Assembly: GCA_943370215.1 (NCBI GenBank)
Contig: CALRQC020000022.1
Coordinates: 33,227-97,226, forward strand
Length of the DNA stretch: 64,000 nucleotides
Reading direction: 5' to 3'
From: Niveispirillum sp943370215
GTDB taxonomy: Bacteria; Pseudomonadota; Alphaproteobacteria; Azospirillales; Azospirillaceae
The translations under genes were made by a program, and so were the position numbers. The notes under the pieces were generated by a model that saw only the letters and a list, made by a program, of their open reading frames with translations, ran no database searches and was not told the origin of the DNA. Positions 30,866 through 41,185 of this stretch are shown here, piece by piece (the stretch's first letter is position 1; every line of letters begins with the position of its first letter).

Positions 30866-32323
30866 TCATGACCGCTTCCGGCCCGCGCCCGGCGAAAAGT
30901 AGCCATCCACAGCACGCACGAGCGAGGCAGCCATGCGGCGGCGATGGGCGGCGGTGGTCAGCAATTTGGCATCCTGGCTATGGGAGAGATAGCCCATTTC
31001 AACCAGGACAGACGGCACATCCGGCGCCGTCAGAACCCCGAAGCCGGCAGAACGCAGGGGGGAGGGCAGCACCGCAATCCCCTTGTCCAGGCTGGTCAGA
31101 ACCAGAGCGGCAAAGCGGCGCGACTGGTTCATCTTTTCCCGTTGGGACAGGTTGATCAGGATATTGGCCACCTGTTCCGGCTGGGATGAAAGATCCAGCC
31201 CGCCCAAGGCATCGGCCCGATTCTCCCGCTGGGCCAGCGTTTCGGATTCCCGGTCCGATGCCTTTTCCGAAAGCGTGTAGATCGACAGGCCGCGCACCTG
31301 TTTGCGGTCGATACTGTCGGCGTGCAGGGAGATGAAAAGGCTGGCTCCCCGGTCGCGGGCCACGGCGGCGCGCTCGCGCAGGGGGATGAAAATATCCTTG
31401 TCGCGTGTCAGCACTACCCGATAGCGCTTGCTCGCCAGCAATTGCCGACGCAATTCCTGCGCCATGGCCAGGGTGATATCCTTTTCATAGGTGCCGTTGT
31501 TGGCAATCGCCCCCGGATCCTGGCCGCCATGGCCAGGATCGATGACGATCAGCGGCAATTCCCGTTTGGCCGGTGGCTTTGGCCGGGGCGGCAGGGGGGC
31601 GCTGCCCAGCGTGGCAGCCGCCATCACCATGTCGGTGCTGGGCGGGGTGGCCGATTGCGGGCCGTTGGCGCTGGGCTGCGGCCCGGTGACGCTGGCGGCC
31701 ATGTCGGCCGGTGGTGCCATCGGTTCCTGTGGTGTGGGCGGCCCGGCTAACGCATGAAGGGTGCCGATTATCTGCTGATCCCCCGGTCTGGGGGGGGCGG
31801 TCAAGGGCACCAGATCCAGGATGAAGCGCGGCGGACGACCATCACGCGGCGGAATGATTTCTGCCGACATTACCCGCACAGGGCCCGTCGTTGGCAGCAC
31901 CAGCCGGACCCGGCCGGGCGCAATATTGTCCGACGCCACGGCCAGCACCAGCCCCCGGCCGGGGAGCACCGCCCCACCCCAGGCAACATCCGCCAGATCG
32001 ATCAACACGCCATAGGGGAAGGTCTGGGTCTGTACGCGGAACGGTACCGGCTGGGTCAGTTCCAGCACAAAGCGCGTCTTGTCCGGGTGAACGCCCAGCC
32101 GTGCATCAAGGATCTGTGACAGGCCGGGCGGCGATGGGGGGCGAATGGCAGCAACCTGGGCCTGGGCAACGTTTATCCCGCCCTCTTCACTGGCCCTGGC
32201 TTCGTTCCAGGGCAGCAGGCAGCAAAAGGTTACCAGCAGCGCGCAAAAGACCGACCATGCGAGCCGGCGTTCCTGCCGGGCATGGGCGGCCCCGGTTCCT
32301 TCGGGATGCTGACGGCGCTTCAC
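30866..32323 (-). CDS. amiC: N-acetylmuramoyl-L-alanine amidase with AMIN domain
   Basis: About 485 aa from the proposed GTG at 32323 (GGGGGACGG upstream); an ATG at 32398 lacks a site. After a basic leader a membrane or signal segment (WSVFCALLVTFCCLLPW) exports it. The AMIN septal-targeting domain (about 65-170) has KTRFVLELTQPVPFRV and the FPYGVLIDLADV strand. The catalytic amidase_3 domain begins at LIVIDPGHGGQDPGAI, with zinc ligands His there, Glu in TYEKD and His in ISLHADS, and the catalytic Glu in VLVEMGYLSH. It cleaves the glycan-peptide bond for cell separation. The long regulatory helix RENRADALGG suggests EnvC-type activation. The symbol indicates family. Confidence 0.92.
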   Translation of the reverse strand: MKRRQHPEGTGAAHARQERRLAWSVFCALLVTFCCLLPWNEARASEEGGINVAQAQVAAIRPPSPPGLSQILDARLGVHPDKTRFVLELTQPVPFRVQTQTFPYGVLIDLADVAWGGAVLPGRGLVLAVASDNIAPGRVRLVLPTTGPVRVMSAEIIPPRDGRPPRFILDLVPLTAPPRPGDQQIIGTLHALAGPPTPQEPMAPPADMAASVTGPQPSANGPQSATPPSTDMVMAAATLGSAPLPPRPKPPAKRELPLIVIDPGHGGQDPGAIANNGTYEKDITLAMAQELRRQLLASKRYRVVLTRDKDIFIPLRERAAVARDRGASLFISLHADSIDRKQVRGLSIYTLSEKASDRESETLAQRENRADALGGLDLSSQPEQVANILINLSQREKMNQSRRFAALVLTSLDKGIAVLPSPLRSAGFGVLTAPDVPSVLVEMGYLSHSQDAKLLTTAAHRRRMAASLVRAVDGYFSPGAGRKRS

Positions 32324-32884
32324 GCCTGTTCCGTCCCCCGGCAATGATGAAATACCAGCACTTTTATAGGCACGGAAAATCAGCCACTTCAACGGCATTG
32401 ATCAGAAATCGCTTTATCTGCGCCCGCTACGCGGGTGTCTGTAAGACAGAAAACGCACATCCCCTATCCGCCAGATGCAAATCTATCATTGTGGAAGGGG
32501 GCTACTCCTGTTTATGGTGTCTCTTGCGACAAACCATGCGTCGTCCTTGCCCTCCCGGGCTTCGGCGTCGCGCTCCGGGACCGCGCTGCCTGCAGATTTC
32601 TGCTGCCTTTGCGCCCGTTGTCTGTGACGCTTGCCAGGGGTTCAACCCCGGCGGCGCGTGGTGCTGTGGAAACCTTGAGGTTGGTGGTGTGCCGGTTCGC
32701 CGGTGTGCTGCCCGGTGATGGTGTTGTTCGCGTCCTGGCTGCTTCCCGTTTTTTGCTTTGGGCAGCGCTGTTCGACGTGGTTGGCAATGACTGCCACCGA
32801 ATGCCTCGCACCGAAATGGTGGCAGGGCCCTTCCCCCGTCCCGTCGCACGGGTGGGTGGGGTTCCTTCGCCACGGGGACGACAT
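32324..32884. other. amiC-rne intergenic region and probable long rne leader
   Basis: 561 bp between divergent genes. An open frame continues upstream of rne but has poor, Cys/Arg/Trp-rich content and no ribosome-binding site, so it is not taken as coding. RNase E messages in many bacteria carry long structured leaders used for autoregulation, and several GC-rich self-complementary stretches (around 32550-32660 and 32820-32880) could fold. The size and role of the leader are inference. Confidence 0.45.
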
Positions 32885-35800
32885 ATGGCCAAGCGTATGC
32901 TTGTGGACGCCACACATCCGGAGGAAACCCGGGTCGTTGTGGTTAATGGTAACCGCCTGGAAGAGCTTGATTTCGAGATCGCCTCCAGGAAACAGCTCAA
33001 GGGCAATATCTATCTGGCCCGGGTCATCCGGGTGGAGCCGTCGCTCCAGGCGGCCTTCGTCGAATATGGCGGCAACCGGCACGGGTTCCTCGCCTTCTCT
33101 GAAATCCATCCCGATTATTACCGTATCCCCGTTGCCGACCGTGAGGCTCTGCTGCGTGAACAGCAGGAACTGGCGGAAGAGCGTGAAGCCCGTGCCATGG
33201 AGCGGGCGGAGACGGAGGCCGATGGCGAGACCCCCATCGAACAGGAACCGGCGCTGCCGGCGCCGGAAGATGTGGGCGGTGGCGCCCCCGCTCTGATCGT
33301 CGGGGAAGAGGGTAATGGCGACGCGTCCGGCGTTGAGAATGACGGGGTGGAGCCGGGGATCAGCGGCGACGCCGATGGCGAGACGGGTGAGGTTGTTGAT
33401 CCCACCGCCGCAGAAGCCGAAGCCGGCGACGGCTCGCCTTTCGTACATAGCAGCGGCCGCGACAATCGCCGTCGTCGTCCGCGTCCCCGCCCGGTTGCCG
33501 CTGCGGTGGAAGCGCCGGAGCAGGTAGAGGAAGAGGTTGAGCCGGAAGAGCCGCGCCAGGCGCGCCGCCGGCCGATGAAGTCCTACAAGATCCAGGAAGT
33601 CATCAAGCGCCGCCAGATTCTGCTGGTGCAGGTGACGAAGGAAGAACGCGGCAACAAGGGTGCCGCCCTGACCACCTTCCTGTCGCTGCCCGGCCGTTAT
33701 GCGGTGCTGATGCCCAACACCCCGCGCGGTGGCGGCATTTCCCGCAAGATCACCAACCCGGCCGACCGCAAGCGCTTGAAGGAGATGCTGGAGGATTTCG
33801 ACATTCCCTCGGGCATGTCGGTCATCCTGCGCACGGCGGGTATTGAACGGTCCAAGCCGGAAATCCGCCGCGATCTGGAATATCTGATGCGGCTGTGGGA
33901 CAGCATCCGGGAGACGACTTTGCAGTCGGTCGCCCCGGCGCTGATCTATGAAGAAGCCAACCTGATCAAGCGCACCATCCGCGACCTCTATTCCAGCGAC
34001 ATTGACGAAGTGCATGTCGAGGGCGAGGCCGGGTATCAGGTGGCCAAGGACTTCATGCGGATGCTGATGCCCAGCCACGCCAAGAAGATCCAGCTTTATC
34101 AGGATGAAGGCATCCCGCTGTTCCACCGTTTCCAGGTGGAAGGTGCGATTGAGACGATGTTCAACCCCATCGTCCAGTTGAAATCCGGCGGCTATATTGT
34201 CATCAACCAGACCGAGGCGCTGGTCGCCATCGACGTCAATTCGGGCCGTTCCACCAAGGAACGCAATATCGAAGAGACGGCAGTGCGCACCAATCTGGAG
34301 GCCGCTGAAGAAGTGGCCCGCCAGTTGCGCCTGCGCGATCTGGCCGGCCTGATCGTCATCGACTTCATCGACATGGAAGATCCGCGCAACAATGCGTCGG
34401 TCGAGAAGCGGTTGAAGGATTGCATGAAGGCCGACCGCGCCCGCATTCAGTTGGGCCGGATTTCCGCCTTCGGTCTGCTGGAACTGTCGCGTCAGCGCCT
34501 GCGCCCCAGCCTGCAGGAAATCAACTTCGAGCGCTGCCCGCACTGCCAGGGCACCGGCATGATCCGCAGCCAGGAGAGCGCCGCCCTGGCGATTTTGCGC
34601 GCGGTGGAGGAAGAGGGCATCCGCAAGCGCTCCTCTGAAATCACCGTCACCTGCGCGTCGGCCGTCACGCTCTATATCCTGAACCATAAGCGTGAAGCTT
34701 TGGCGGATATCGAGCGGCGCCATGGTCTGCGTGTCTATCTGCAGGCTGACGATCATCTGACCGGTACCGACCACCGGCTGGAGCGTCTGCGCGCCCGTTT
34801 GCCCAGCGATGACATTGCCGTGGCACCGGTCAGTGCCGAACGCGTGATGGCCCAGACCGAACGCGCCATGGAGGCCGAAGAGGCCGAGGTGGAAGAGGTC
34901 GTTCCGGTTGAACTGGAGGAGGAGGTGGAAGCCGCTCTCCCGGTTCAGAATGGTGCCCGGGCTGAGAGCAACGGGGAACGTGACCGGGATGGCCGCCGTC
35001 GCCGTCGCCGTCGCCGTCGCCGGGGTGAACGCGGTGAGGGCATGGCCGTTGACGCCAATGGCGATCCGACCGATGAGGCAGAGGGTGAGGACGAAGCAGA
35101 GCCGGAAGCCGATACGGCTGAAATCCCCGCTTCGGCTGCTGACCCGATCGTTGAGACTGATGTGGTCGAAGCGGTTGGTGAAGATGCCGAGGTGACGGAA
35201 GAGGCTGCCGCTGCTGGTGAAGATGATGCAGCGCAGAAGAAGCGTCGTCGTGGCAAGCGTGGCGGTCGCCGTCGTGGGCGTCGTGGCGATGAGCTTTCGC
35301 CCAACGGTGAAGGCGATGAGGCTGATGAGGACGGTGCCGATGAGGCAGCCCTCCCCGAGGCCGCTGAAGCTCCCGCCGTTGAGCCGGTCGTGACAGTGCC
35401 GGTCGAGCCGGTTGCCGAAGCCGTTCCCACGGTGGAAGCCCCCGTTGCTGCGGAACCCGTGGCCGAGGAGGCCCCGGCGCCCAAGAAGCGGGCCAGCCGC
35501 AGCCGCAAGAAGGTGGCCGAGCCGGTGGTTGAAGCTCCGGCAGTGGCCGAAGTGCCGGTGGAGGCCCCGGCCGCTGTGGAACCCGTGGCTGAGGAAGCCC
35601 CGGCGCCGAAGAAGCGGGCGACCCGCAGCCGCAAGAAGGTGGCCGAGCCGGTGGTTGAAGCCCCGGTGGTTGCCGAAGTGCCGGCGGAGGTGCCTGCTGT
35701 TGAGGAGCCGGTGGTTGAAGAGGCCCCGGCGCCGAAAAAGCGCGCCACCCGTAGCCGTAAGAAGGTGGTTGAGCCTGTGGCTGCCCAGGTGCCGGCCGTT

Positions 35801-35938
35801 GAGCAGGTGAGCGAGCCTGTTGTGACGCCTGCCCCCGTGGCGGAGCCGGCCCCGGCTGCCGTCCCAGCCGTTGAACCGGCAACCGCGCCGGTGACGGAGA
35901 AGCCCAAGCGGGGCGGCTGGTGGAGCCGCAAGGCCTGA
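32885..35938 (+). CDS. rne: Ribonuclease E
   Basis: 1017 aa. It is the endonuclease that starts mRNA decay and matures rRNA and tRNA, and the scaffold of the degradosome. The S1 domain begins near 38 and is split by an acidic, low-complexity insert (about 90-225), as in other alphaproteobacterial enzymes. The 5'-sensor/DNase-I-like catalytic core has AIDVNSG (about 447-453) and DFIDMEDPRN (about 492-501), carrying the metal-binding Asp residues. The Zn-link CPHCQGTG lies at about 551-558. The C-terminal 370 residues are disordered, with Arg-rich blocks (RRRRRRRRRRG, GKRGGRRRGRRGD) for RNA binding and a Lys/Arg repeat region. ATG at 32885 with GGGGACGAC upstream. Confidence 0.97.
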   Translation: MAKRMLVDATHPEETRVVVVNGNRLEELDFEIASRKQLKGNIYLARVIRVEPSLQAAFVEYGGNRHGFLAFSEIHPDYYRIPVADREALLREQQELAEEREARAMERAETEADGETPIEQEPALPAPEDVGGGAPALIVGEEGNGDASGVENDGVEPGISGDADGETGEVVDPTAAEAEAGDGSPFVHSSGRDNRRRRPRPRPVAAAVEAPEQVEEEVEPEEPRQARRRPMKSYKIQEVIKRRQILLVQVTKEERGNKGAALTTFLSLPGRYAVLMPNTPRGGGISRKITNPADRKRLKEMLEDFDIPSGMSVILRTAGIERSKPEIRRDLEYLMRLWDSIRETTLQSVAPALIYEEANLIKRTIRDLYSSDIDEVHVEGEAGYQVAKDFMRMLMPSHAKKIQLYQDEGIPLFHRFQVEGAIETMFNPIVQLKSGGYIVINQTEALVAIDVNSGRSTKERNIEETAVRTNLEAAEEVARQLRLRDLAGLIVIDFIDMEDPRNNASVEKRLKDCMKADRARIQLGRISAFGLLELSRQRLRPSLQEINFERCPHCQGTGMIRSQESAALAILRAVEEEGIRKRSSEITVTCASAVTLYILNHKREALADIERRHGLRVYLQADDHLTGTDHRLERLRARLPSDDIAVAPVSAERVMAQTERAMEAEEAEVEEVVPVELEEEVEAALPVQNGARAESNGERDRDGRRRRRRRRRRGERGEGMAVDANGDPTDEAEGEDEAEPEADTAEIPASAADPIVETDVVEAVGEDAEVTEEAAAAGEDDAAQKKRRRGKRGGRRRGRRGDELSPNGEGDEADEDGADEAALPEAAEAPAVEPVVTVPVEPVAEAVPTVEAPVAAEPVAEEAPAPKKRASRSRKKVAEPVVEAPAVAEVPVEAPAAVEPVAEEAPAPKKRATRSRKKVAEPVVEAPVVAEVPAEVPAVEEPVVEEAPAPKKRATRSRKKVVEPVAAQVPAVEQVSEPVVTPAPVAEPAPAAVPAVEPATAPVTEKPKRGGWWSRKA
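35462..35839 (+). repeat. Three 126-bp tandem repeats in the rne tail
   Basis: Units begin at 35462, 35588 and 35714. Each encodes 42 residues of pattern (A/V)EEAPAPKKRA(S/T)RSRKKV followed by a Pro/Val/Glu spacer. The basic APKKRA-RSRKK core alternates with acidic stretches, as expected of an RNA- or protein-binding disordered linker. The repeat number may vary between strains. Confidence 0.88.
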
Positions 35939-35967
35939 CCGGCTGAAGCGTCGCACTGATGAAGGGA

Positions 35968-36000
35968 AGGGGAGGGGCTGCGCGGCACCTCCCCTTTTTC
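35968..36000 (+). terminator. Rho-independent terminator of rne
   Basis: AGGGGAGG pairs with CCTCCCCT around a GGCTGCGCGGCA loop, and TTTTTC follows. It lies about 30 nt after the rne stop. Confidence 0.85.
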
Positions 36001-36129
36001 CTGTCGGCGGCATGGGGCCGCAGCGTCTTTCCCCAAAGGTCCAGATAGGCTAATACCAGCCGGCCTTCTACCATCGCGGTTTGCGGGGATGGTGCCCATG
36101 GCGCCGCCCATCTGAATACAGGAATGATC

Positions 36130-36870
36130 ATGAGCAGCCCCACCCAACCCAGCCCGCAGCCGCAGCGCTTGGCTGGGCGTGTCGCCCTTGTTACCGGTGC
36201 CTCCCGCGGGATCGGTGCGGCCGTGGCCGAACAGCTTGCCATGGAGGGGGCGCATGTTGTGTTGCTGGCCCGTACCGTGGGGGCGCTGGAAGAGGTGGAT
36301 GACCGTATCCGCGCCAAAGGCGGTGCCGCTACCCTGATCCCGCAGGATCTGCTGGATGGGGTGAAGCTGGATACGCTGGGGCCGGCTCTGTATGAGCGGT
36401 TCGGCCGGCTGGACATTTTCGTTCATGCGGCCGCTCAGCTCGGTTCCCTGGGGCCCATCGCCCATGCCGATCCGAAGGATTGGGACAAGGTGTTCGGTGT
36501 TGGCGTGGCGGCCCTGCTGCGTCTGATCCGTACCACCGATCCGCTGCTCCGCCGTTCCGATGCCGGTCGCGCCCTGCTGCTGACCGATCGGGTGGGACGC
36601 GAACCCATCGCCTATTGGAGCGCCTATGCAGCAGCCAAGGCGGCGCTGGACATGATGGGACGTACCTGGGCGGCGGAGACGCTGAACACCACATTGCGTG
36701 TCAATCTGCTGGATCCCGGCCCGGCCCGCACCGGCCTGCGGGCCAAGGCTTTTCCGGGGGAAGATCCGGCCAGTCTGCAGGATCCGGCAACCCTGGCGCG
36801 TGCCATTGTGGAATTTGCTGTGCCAGCCTGCGCCCTGCATGGCGAACTGATTGACCTGAACCAGAATTGA
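36130..36870 (+). CDS. Short-chain dehydrogenase/reductase
   Basis: 246 aa. A classical SDR Rossmann fold: VALVTGASRGIG (cofactor Gly motif, about 19-30), an Arg after the second strand (LLAR) that favours NADP(H), and YAAAKAAL with the catalytic Tyr and Lys. NAG is replaced by HAAAQ and the usual catalytic Ser strand reads LLLTDRVG, so the Ser is absent or shifted. Activity may therefore be altered. PGPARTGLRA matches the PG motif after the active site. The start at 36130 has AGGA 6 nt upstream. The substrate is unknown. It is monocistronic, between two terminators. Confidence 0.85.
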   Translation: MSSPTQPSPQPQRLAGRVALVTGASRGIGAAVAEQLAMEGAHVVLLARTVGALEEVDDRIRAKGGAATLIPQDLLDGVKLDTLGPALYERFGRLDIFVHAAAQLGSLGPIAHADPKDWDKVFGVGVAALLRLIRTTDPLLRRSDAGRALLLTDRVGREPIAYWSAYAAAKAALDMMGRTWAAETLNTTLRVNLLDPGPARTGLRAKAFPGEDPASLQDPATLARAIVEFAVPACALHGELIDLNQN

Positions 36871-37023
36871 GAGAAGCGGGTGAGAGAATCCCGTAGAGCG
36901 GTGATGCCTGTCACAGCGGCGGGATGGCGACGGGGGCAGATTTGCCTCACCGGGGTTCACCCCCGGGATTGTCGGGCGGGTGCCCCCACCCCTCTTTTCC
37001 CCGCTCGACGCCGCATCGACTGG

Positions 37024-37062
37024 CCCGCCATCCCGCTTGCCCGTGGGATGGCGGGTTCTTCT
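37024..37062 (+). terminator. Terminator-like hairpin after the SDR gene
   Basis: CCCGCCATCCC pairs perfectly with GGGATGGCGGG around a 10-nt loop, followed by TTCTTCTT. It lies about 150 nt past the SDR stop, before the 37153 gene pair. Confidence 0.6.
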
Positions 37063-37152
37063 TATCCGGCAGCGGCCTTTTCCGCAGGTGCAAACCAGTT
37101 TATGGTTAGTGTTATCCGGGCTGCTGTCGCCCGCCGCTTTCGGCTGCGATGA

Positions 37153-37779
37153 ATGATCGAAAAACTTGTCGAAGCCGCTATCGTTTTTTTTGTCGTTGGC
37201 GGCATGTCCTATGTCATCGGCTTGGCAATTGCCCATTCGGTTGAAACCTCGTTGCGTCGGCGCTTCGAGGGGCAGGGGCTGGATGACAAGTTGAACCGCT
37301 ATGTCATTGGCGCACAGCGGTTTGAACAACGACGTGAGGCGATGCTGCCACGGCTGGTGCGTCTGGACGCACAGGTGAAATCCGCGCGTCGGCGTCATTA
37401 CATGGTCAATAAGCGGCTGAACGACCTGAAAATCGCCCGCTCCCAACTGATGCGCGTCATCGGTGAAGAGGATGCATTCCTGCGGGCCGAACGACCGGCC
37501 CGCAAATTCATCGCCTATGTCGTCAATCGTCATGTGCAGCGGGCCCAGTTGGATCAGAAAGAACATCCCTTCCTTTCCCGCAGTTGGGCCCGGACCCAAC
37601 AGGTGGTGATCTGGGCGCCCACCATTGGTGATGCCAAGGCGCTGGCCGAGCGCACCTATCCCCCGGCAACCGGCTTCTTCATTTCCGAGATTACGGAGCC
37701 GCAGAGCGATGCGGACGACCTGACCCCCTTGCAGGAAGCGGAAATGAAGGCGGTGGTTGAGAGCGGTGGGATCGTATGA
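37153..37779 (+). CDS. Membrane-anchored coiled-coil protein (first of a pair)
   Basis: 208 aa. One N-terminal membrane helix (EAAIVFFVVGGMSYVIGLAIA) is followed by a basic helical region with heptad character (about 35-110: RFEQRREAMLPRLVRLDAQV, VNKRLNDLKIARSQLMRVI). A small mixed domain (VVIWAPTIGDAKALAERTYP) and an acidic tail complete it. No family was recognised. The stop overlaps the next gene start in ATGA, so the two are made together and may form an inner-membrane complex. Confidence 0.72.
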   Translation: MIEKLVEAAIVFFVVGGMSYVIGLAIAHSVETSLRRRFEGQGLDDKLNRYVIGAQRFEQRREAMLPRLVRLDAQVKSARRRHYMVNKRLNDLKIARSQLMRVIGEEDAFLRAERPARKFIAYVVNRHVQRAQLDQKEHPFLSRSWARTQQVVIWAPTIGDAKALAERTYPPATGFFISEITEPQSDADDLTPLQEAEMKAVVESGGIV

Positions 37780-38324
37780 TCAGCTCCCTGTTTGGCACCT
37801 TGCCCATCTGGTTCGGCCTGCTGGCAGGCGGTGTGGTGATGGTGCAGGTCATCAGCGGCATCTCCAAACGGTTACGCCGTGCCCGCGCCATGGAAAGCAC
37901 CATGCTGATGCGGGTGCAGAATGCCCGCAAGCTGATGCGGGAGAAGGCTGTGGTGACGCTGGGCTTGCGGCGGGAGGAAATGCAGCAGGAGCGGGAGCTG
38001 GAGACGCTGCAGGACATGATCGAAGATGGAGAGGCGGCCGCCCGGCGAGAAAAAGGCAACGATTCGCAGATCTATGTGTTTGATGAGCGTAAGAACCTGG
38101 GCGATCAGGCCTTCATGCTGACCATCTCGCATCCGGATTTCAATTCTTTGGCCCGCAAGGCGCCGGATGAGGTGGCGCAATCCTGGCGGGCCGGGCGGCG
38201 TTATATGGTCTGGGCTGCCAGCGAAAAGATGGCCGGCGCCAAGGCCGGGATGCGGTTCAACCAGGATAAGGGATATCGTGTTTCAGAGCCGTCGCCATTC
38301 CAGGGGGATGCCGAAGCCTTCTAA
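37776..38324 (+). CDS. Membrane-anchored coiled-coil protein (second of a pair)
   Basis: 182 aa. Its architecture mirrors its partner: an N-terminal membrane helix (PIWFGLLAGGVVMVQVISGI), a charged helix (about 30-95, LRREEMQQERELETLQDMIEDGE) and a small C-terminal domain (FMLTISHPDFNSLARKAPDEVAQSW, RRYMVWAASEKMAGAKAGMRF). Both C-terminal domains read strand-W-A-strand then helix, so the two genes may be ancient paralogues. That is inference. Translation is coupled to 37153-37779 by a 4-nt overlap. Function unknown. Confidence 0.72.
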   Translation: MISSLFGTLPIWFGLLAGGVVMVQVISGISKRLRRARAMESTMLMRVQNARKLMREKAVVTLGLRREEMQQERELETLQDMIEDGEAAARREKGNDSQIYVFDERKNLGDQAFMLTISHPDFNSLARKAPDEVAQSWRAGRRYMVWAASEKMAGAKAGMRFNQDKGYRVSEPSPFQGDAEAF

Positions 38325-38576
38325 GGCAGGGCCGGGCTTTGTCCGATTGACGCCCCATGGCGATTCTGCTGGCGGGCGATCCGCTCAAGATTGGCATTGG
38401 TCTGATTTTGGTTCTATATTGGCATTTCGTCCCGCATCCTGACCGGTTCTTTTCACATGTTGCAAAATAACCGGATTTAGGGGGTGATGCGTTACAGGGA
38501 TGTCTTGTGAAAGGCATTCTTCGTGCTATCACTCTTGCCGCAACCCCTGCATCCGCAGCACCGGAGAAGTGATCCG

Positions 38577-40220
<1,644 letters not shown>

Positions 40221-40289
40221 GGGGGGGCGGCCCCCAACCCTTAACCATGACAGCATGGCCCTAAGCGGTGCTGATCAGTAGTACAGAGC

Positions 40290-40326
40290 ACGCGGCCCCG
40301 GTTTTCAGCCGGGGCCGCGTTTTTTC
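40290..40326 (+). terminator. Rho-independent terminator of pgi
   Basis: ACGCGGCCCCGG pairs with CCGGGGCCGCGT around TTTTCAG, followed by TTTTTCT. It is about 70 nt past the pgi stop. The 356-bp gap to 40577 also holds the inverted repeat described next and otherwise nothing recognised. Confidence 0.93.
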
Positions 40327-40368
40327 TACGCAACACTACGCAACAGATTCTGATGATGTGTTGCGTAG
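40326..40368. repeat. Inverted/direct repeat built on CTACGCAACA
   Basis: CTACGCAACAC at 40326-40336 and GTGTTGCGTAG at 40358-40368 are perfect 11-bp inverted repeats. A third partial unit (TACGCAACA, 40337-40345) sits in tandem. The same 11-mer occurs once more at 13483-13493. It could be a regulator site or a remnant of a mobile element. Confidence 0.55.
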
Positions 40369-40576
40369 GCACCGCCACGACGGACACCCGGCGGTGCCCT
40401 TCCGGCCATCCCGCCGCAGATCTGGGTGATGGTGGAAATCGTGGCAAGGAGATAGGAAAAAGCGCCTGGTGCCTTCCTTCACCAGAGGCGATGCTGAAGC
40501 GAATTTATGGGATTGTTAGCCTATTTATATCATGGGGGCGAGATAACAGGGAGTGTTATTTCCCACGGGGATGAGA

Positions 40577-41062
40577 TCAGATATTTTTATCCCTTGGCGG
40601 GGGCGTGAAAGCTCGGAACACCCCGCCGGCAAGCTCCTCCCCCTGAAGCGGCAGGCAGACCAGTTCAATATCTCCGATCCGGATGGCCTGGGCCGTGGCC
40701 GACCAGGGGGCGGCGGTGATGGAGAGCAGCCAGTCGCGTGCCGGCGTGCCGCTGGACAGGGGAAAAGGCCCGCCCAGACTGTCCGTCAGCCAGGGCATTT
40801 TCAGAAAATAGGCCGCCAAGGGGCAGAGCATCCGGAACTGCGCCGGGGCCAGGGCCAAGCGGAAGAGGTGGGGCAGATAACCGGCGGTCCAGAGTTCCGC
40901 CATCAGGCTTTCCCAGCAGGGCAGCCCGCCCAGCCCCTGCGCCAGCCGGTGCCAGCGGGCGACGATATCGCGGGCCGGCGTAAGCTGTAGCTGACCCAAA
41001 TCCGGATTCCCCAGGCACGCCCGCTGGAAATGCGCCGCAGGGGAGAGGCTTGATTCGTTCAT
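40577..41062 (-). CDS. Uncharacterised 161-aa protein
   Basis: No signal peptide or membrane helix. The chain has a helical first half (ARDIVARWHRLAQGLGGLPC, WESLMAELWTAGYLPHLFRLAL) and a beta-rich second half (ARDWLLSITAAPW, AIRIGDIELVCLPL). Such a layout is seen in some single-domain PAS-like proteins of alphaproteobacteria, but no diagnostic motif was found. The codons match the chromosome. It is divergent from the XRE gene and next to the AT-rich island. Confidence 0.6.
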   Translation of the reverse strand: MNESSLSPAAHFQRACLGNPDLGQLQLTPARDIVARWHRLAQGLGGLPCWESLMAELWTAGYLPHLFRLALAPAQFRMLCPLAAYFLKMPWLTDSLGGPFPLSSGTPARDWLLSITAAPWSATAQAIRIGDIELVCLPLQGEELAGGVFRAFTPPPRDKNI

Positions 41063-41185
41063 GGGACTGCTGCCTTATCCCGCTGAATGGTCATATAACT
41101 GCCGGTACTGATGTATTTTACACCAGTAACGGATTTTATAAACCCCGAAATGGACGGCGCCCACCGGACAGGGTGGGCTGTCAGC

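Noticed and set aside
32435..32884. In-frame upstream extension of rne
   Set aside because: There is no ribosome-binding site, the content is Cys/Trp/Arg-rich, and RNase E families start at the MAKRMLVDA position.
33450..35050. Arg-codon runs in rne considered as simple-sequence phase-variable tracts
   Set aside because: The runs are mixed codons within a conserved disordered basic region and are not long perfect mononucleotide or dinucleotide tracts.
32642..36013. 1123-codon open frame antisense to rne
   Set aside because: It mirrors the low-complexity codons of rne and has no domain or ribosome-binding site.
34945..37599. 884-codon antisense frame spanning the rne tail, the SDR gene and beyond
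   Set aside because: It crosses several real genes and terminators and has compositionally biased content typical of GC-rich shadows.
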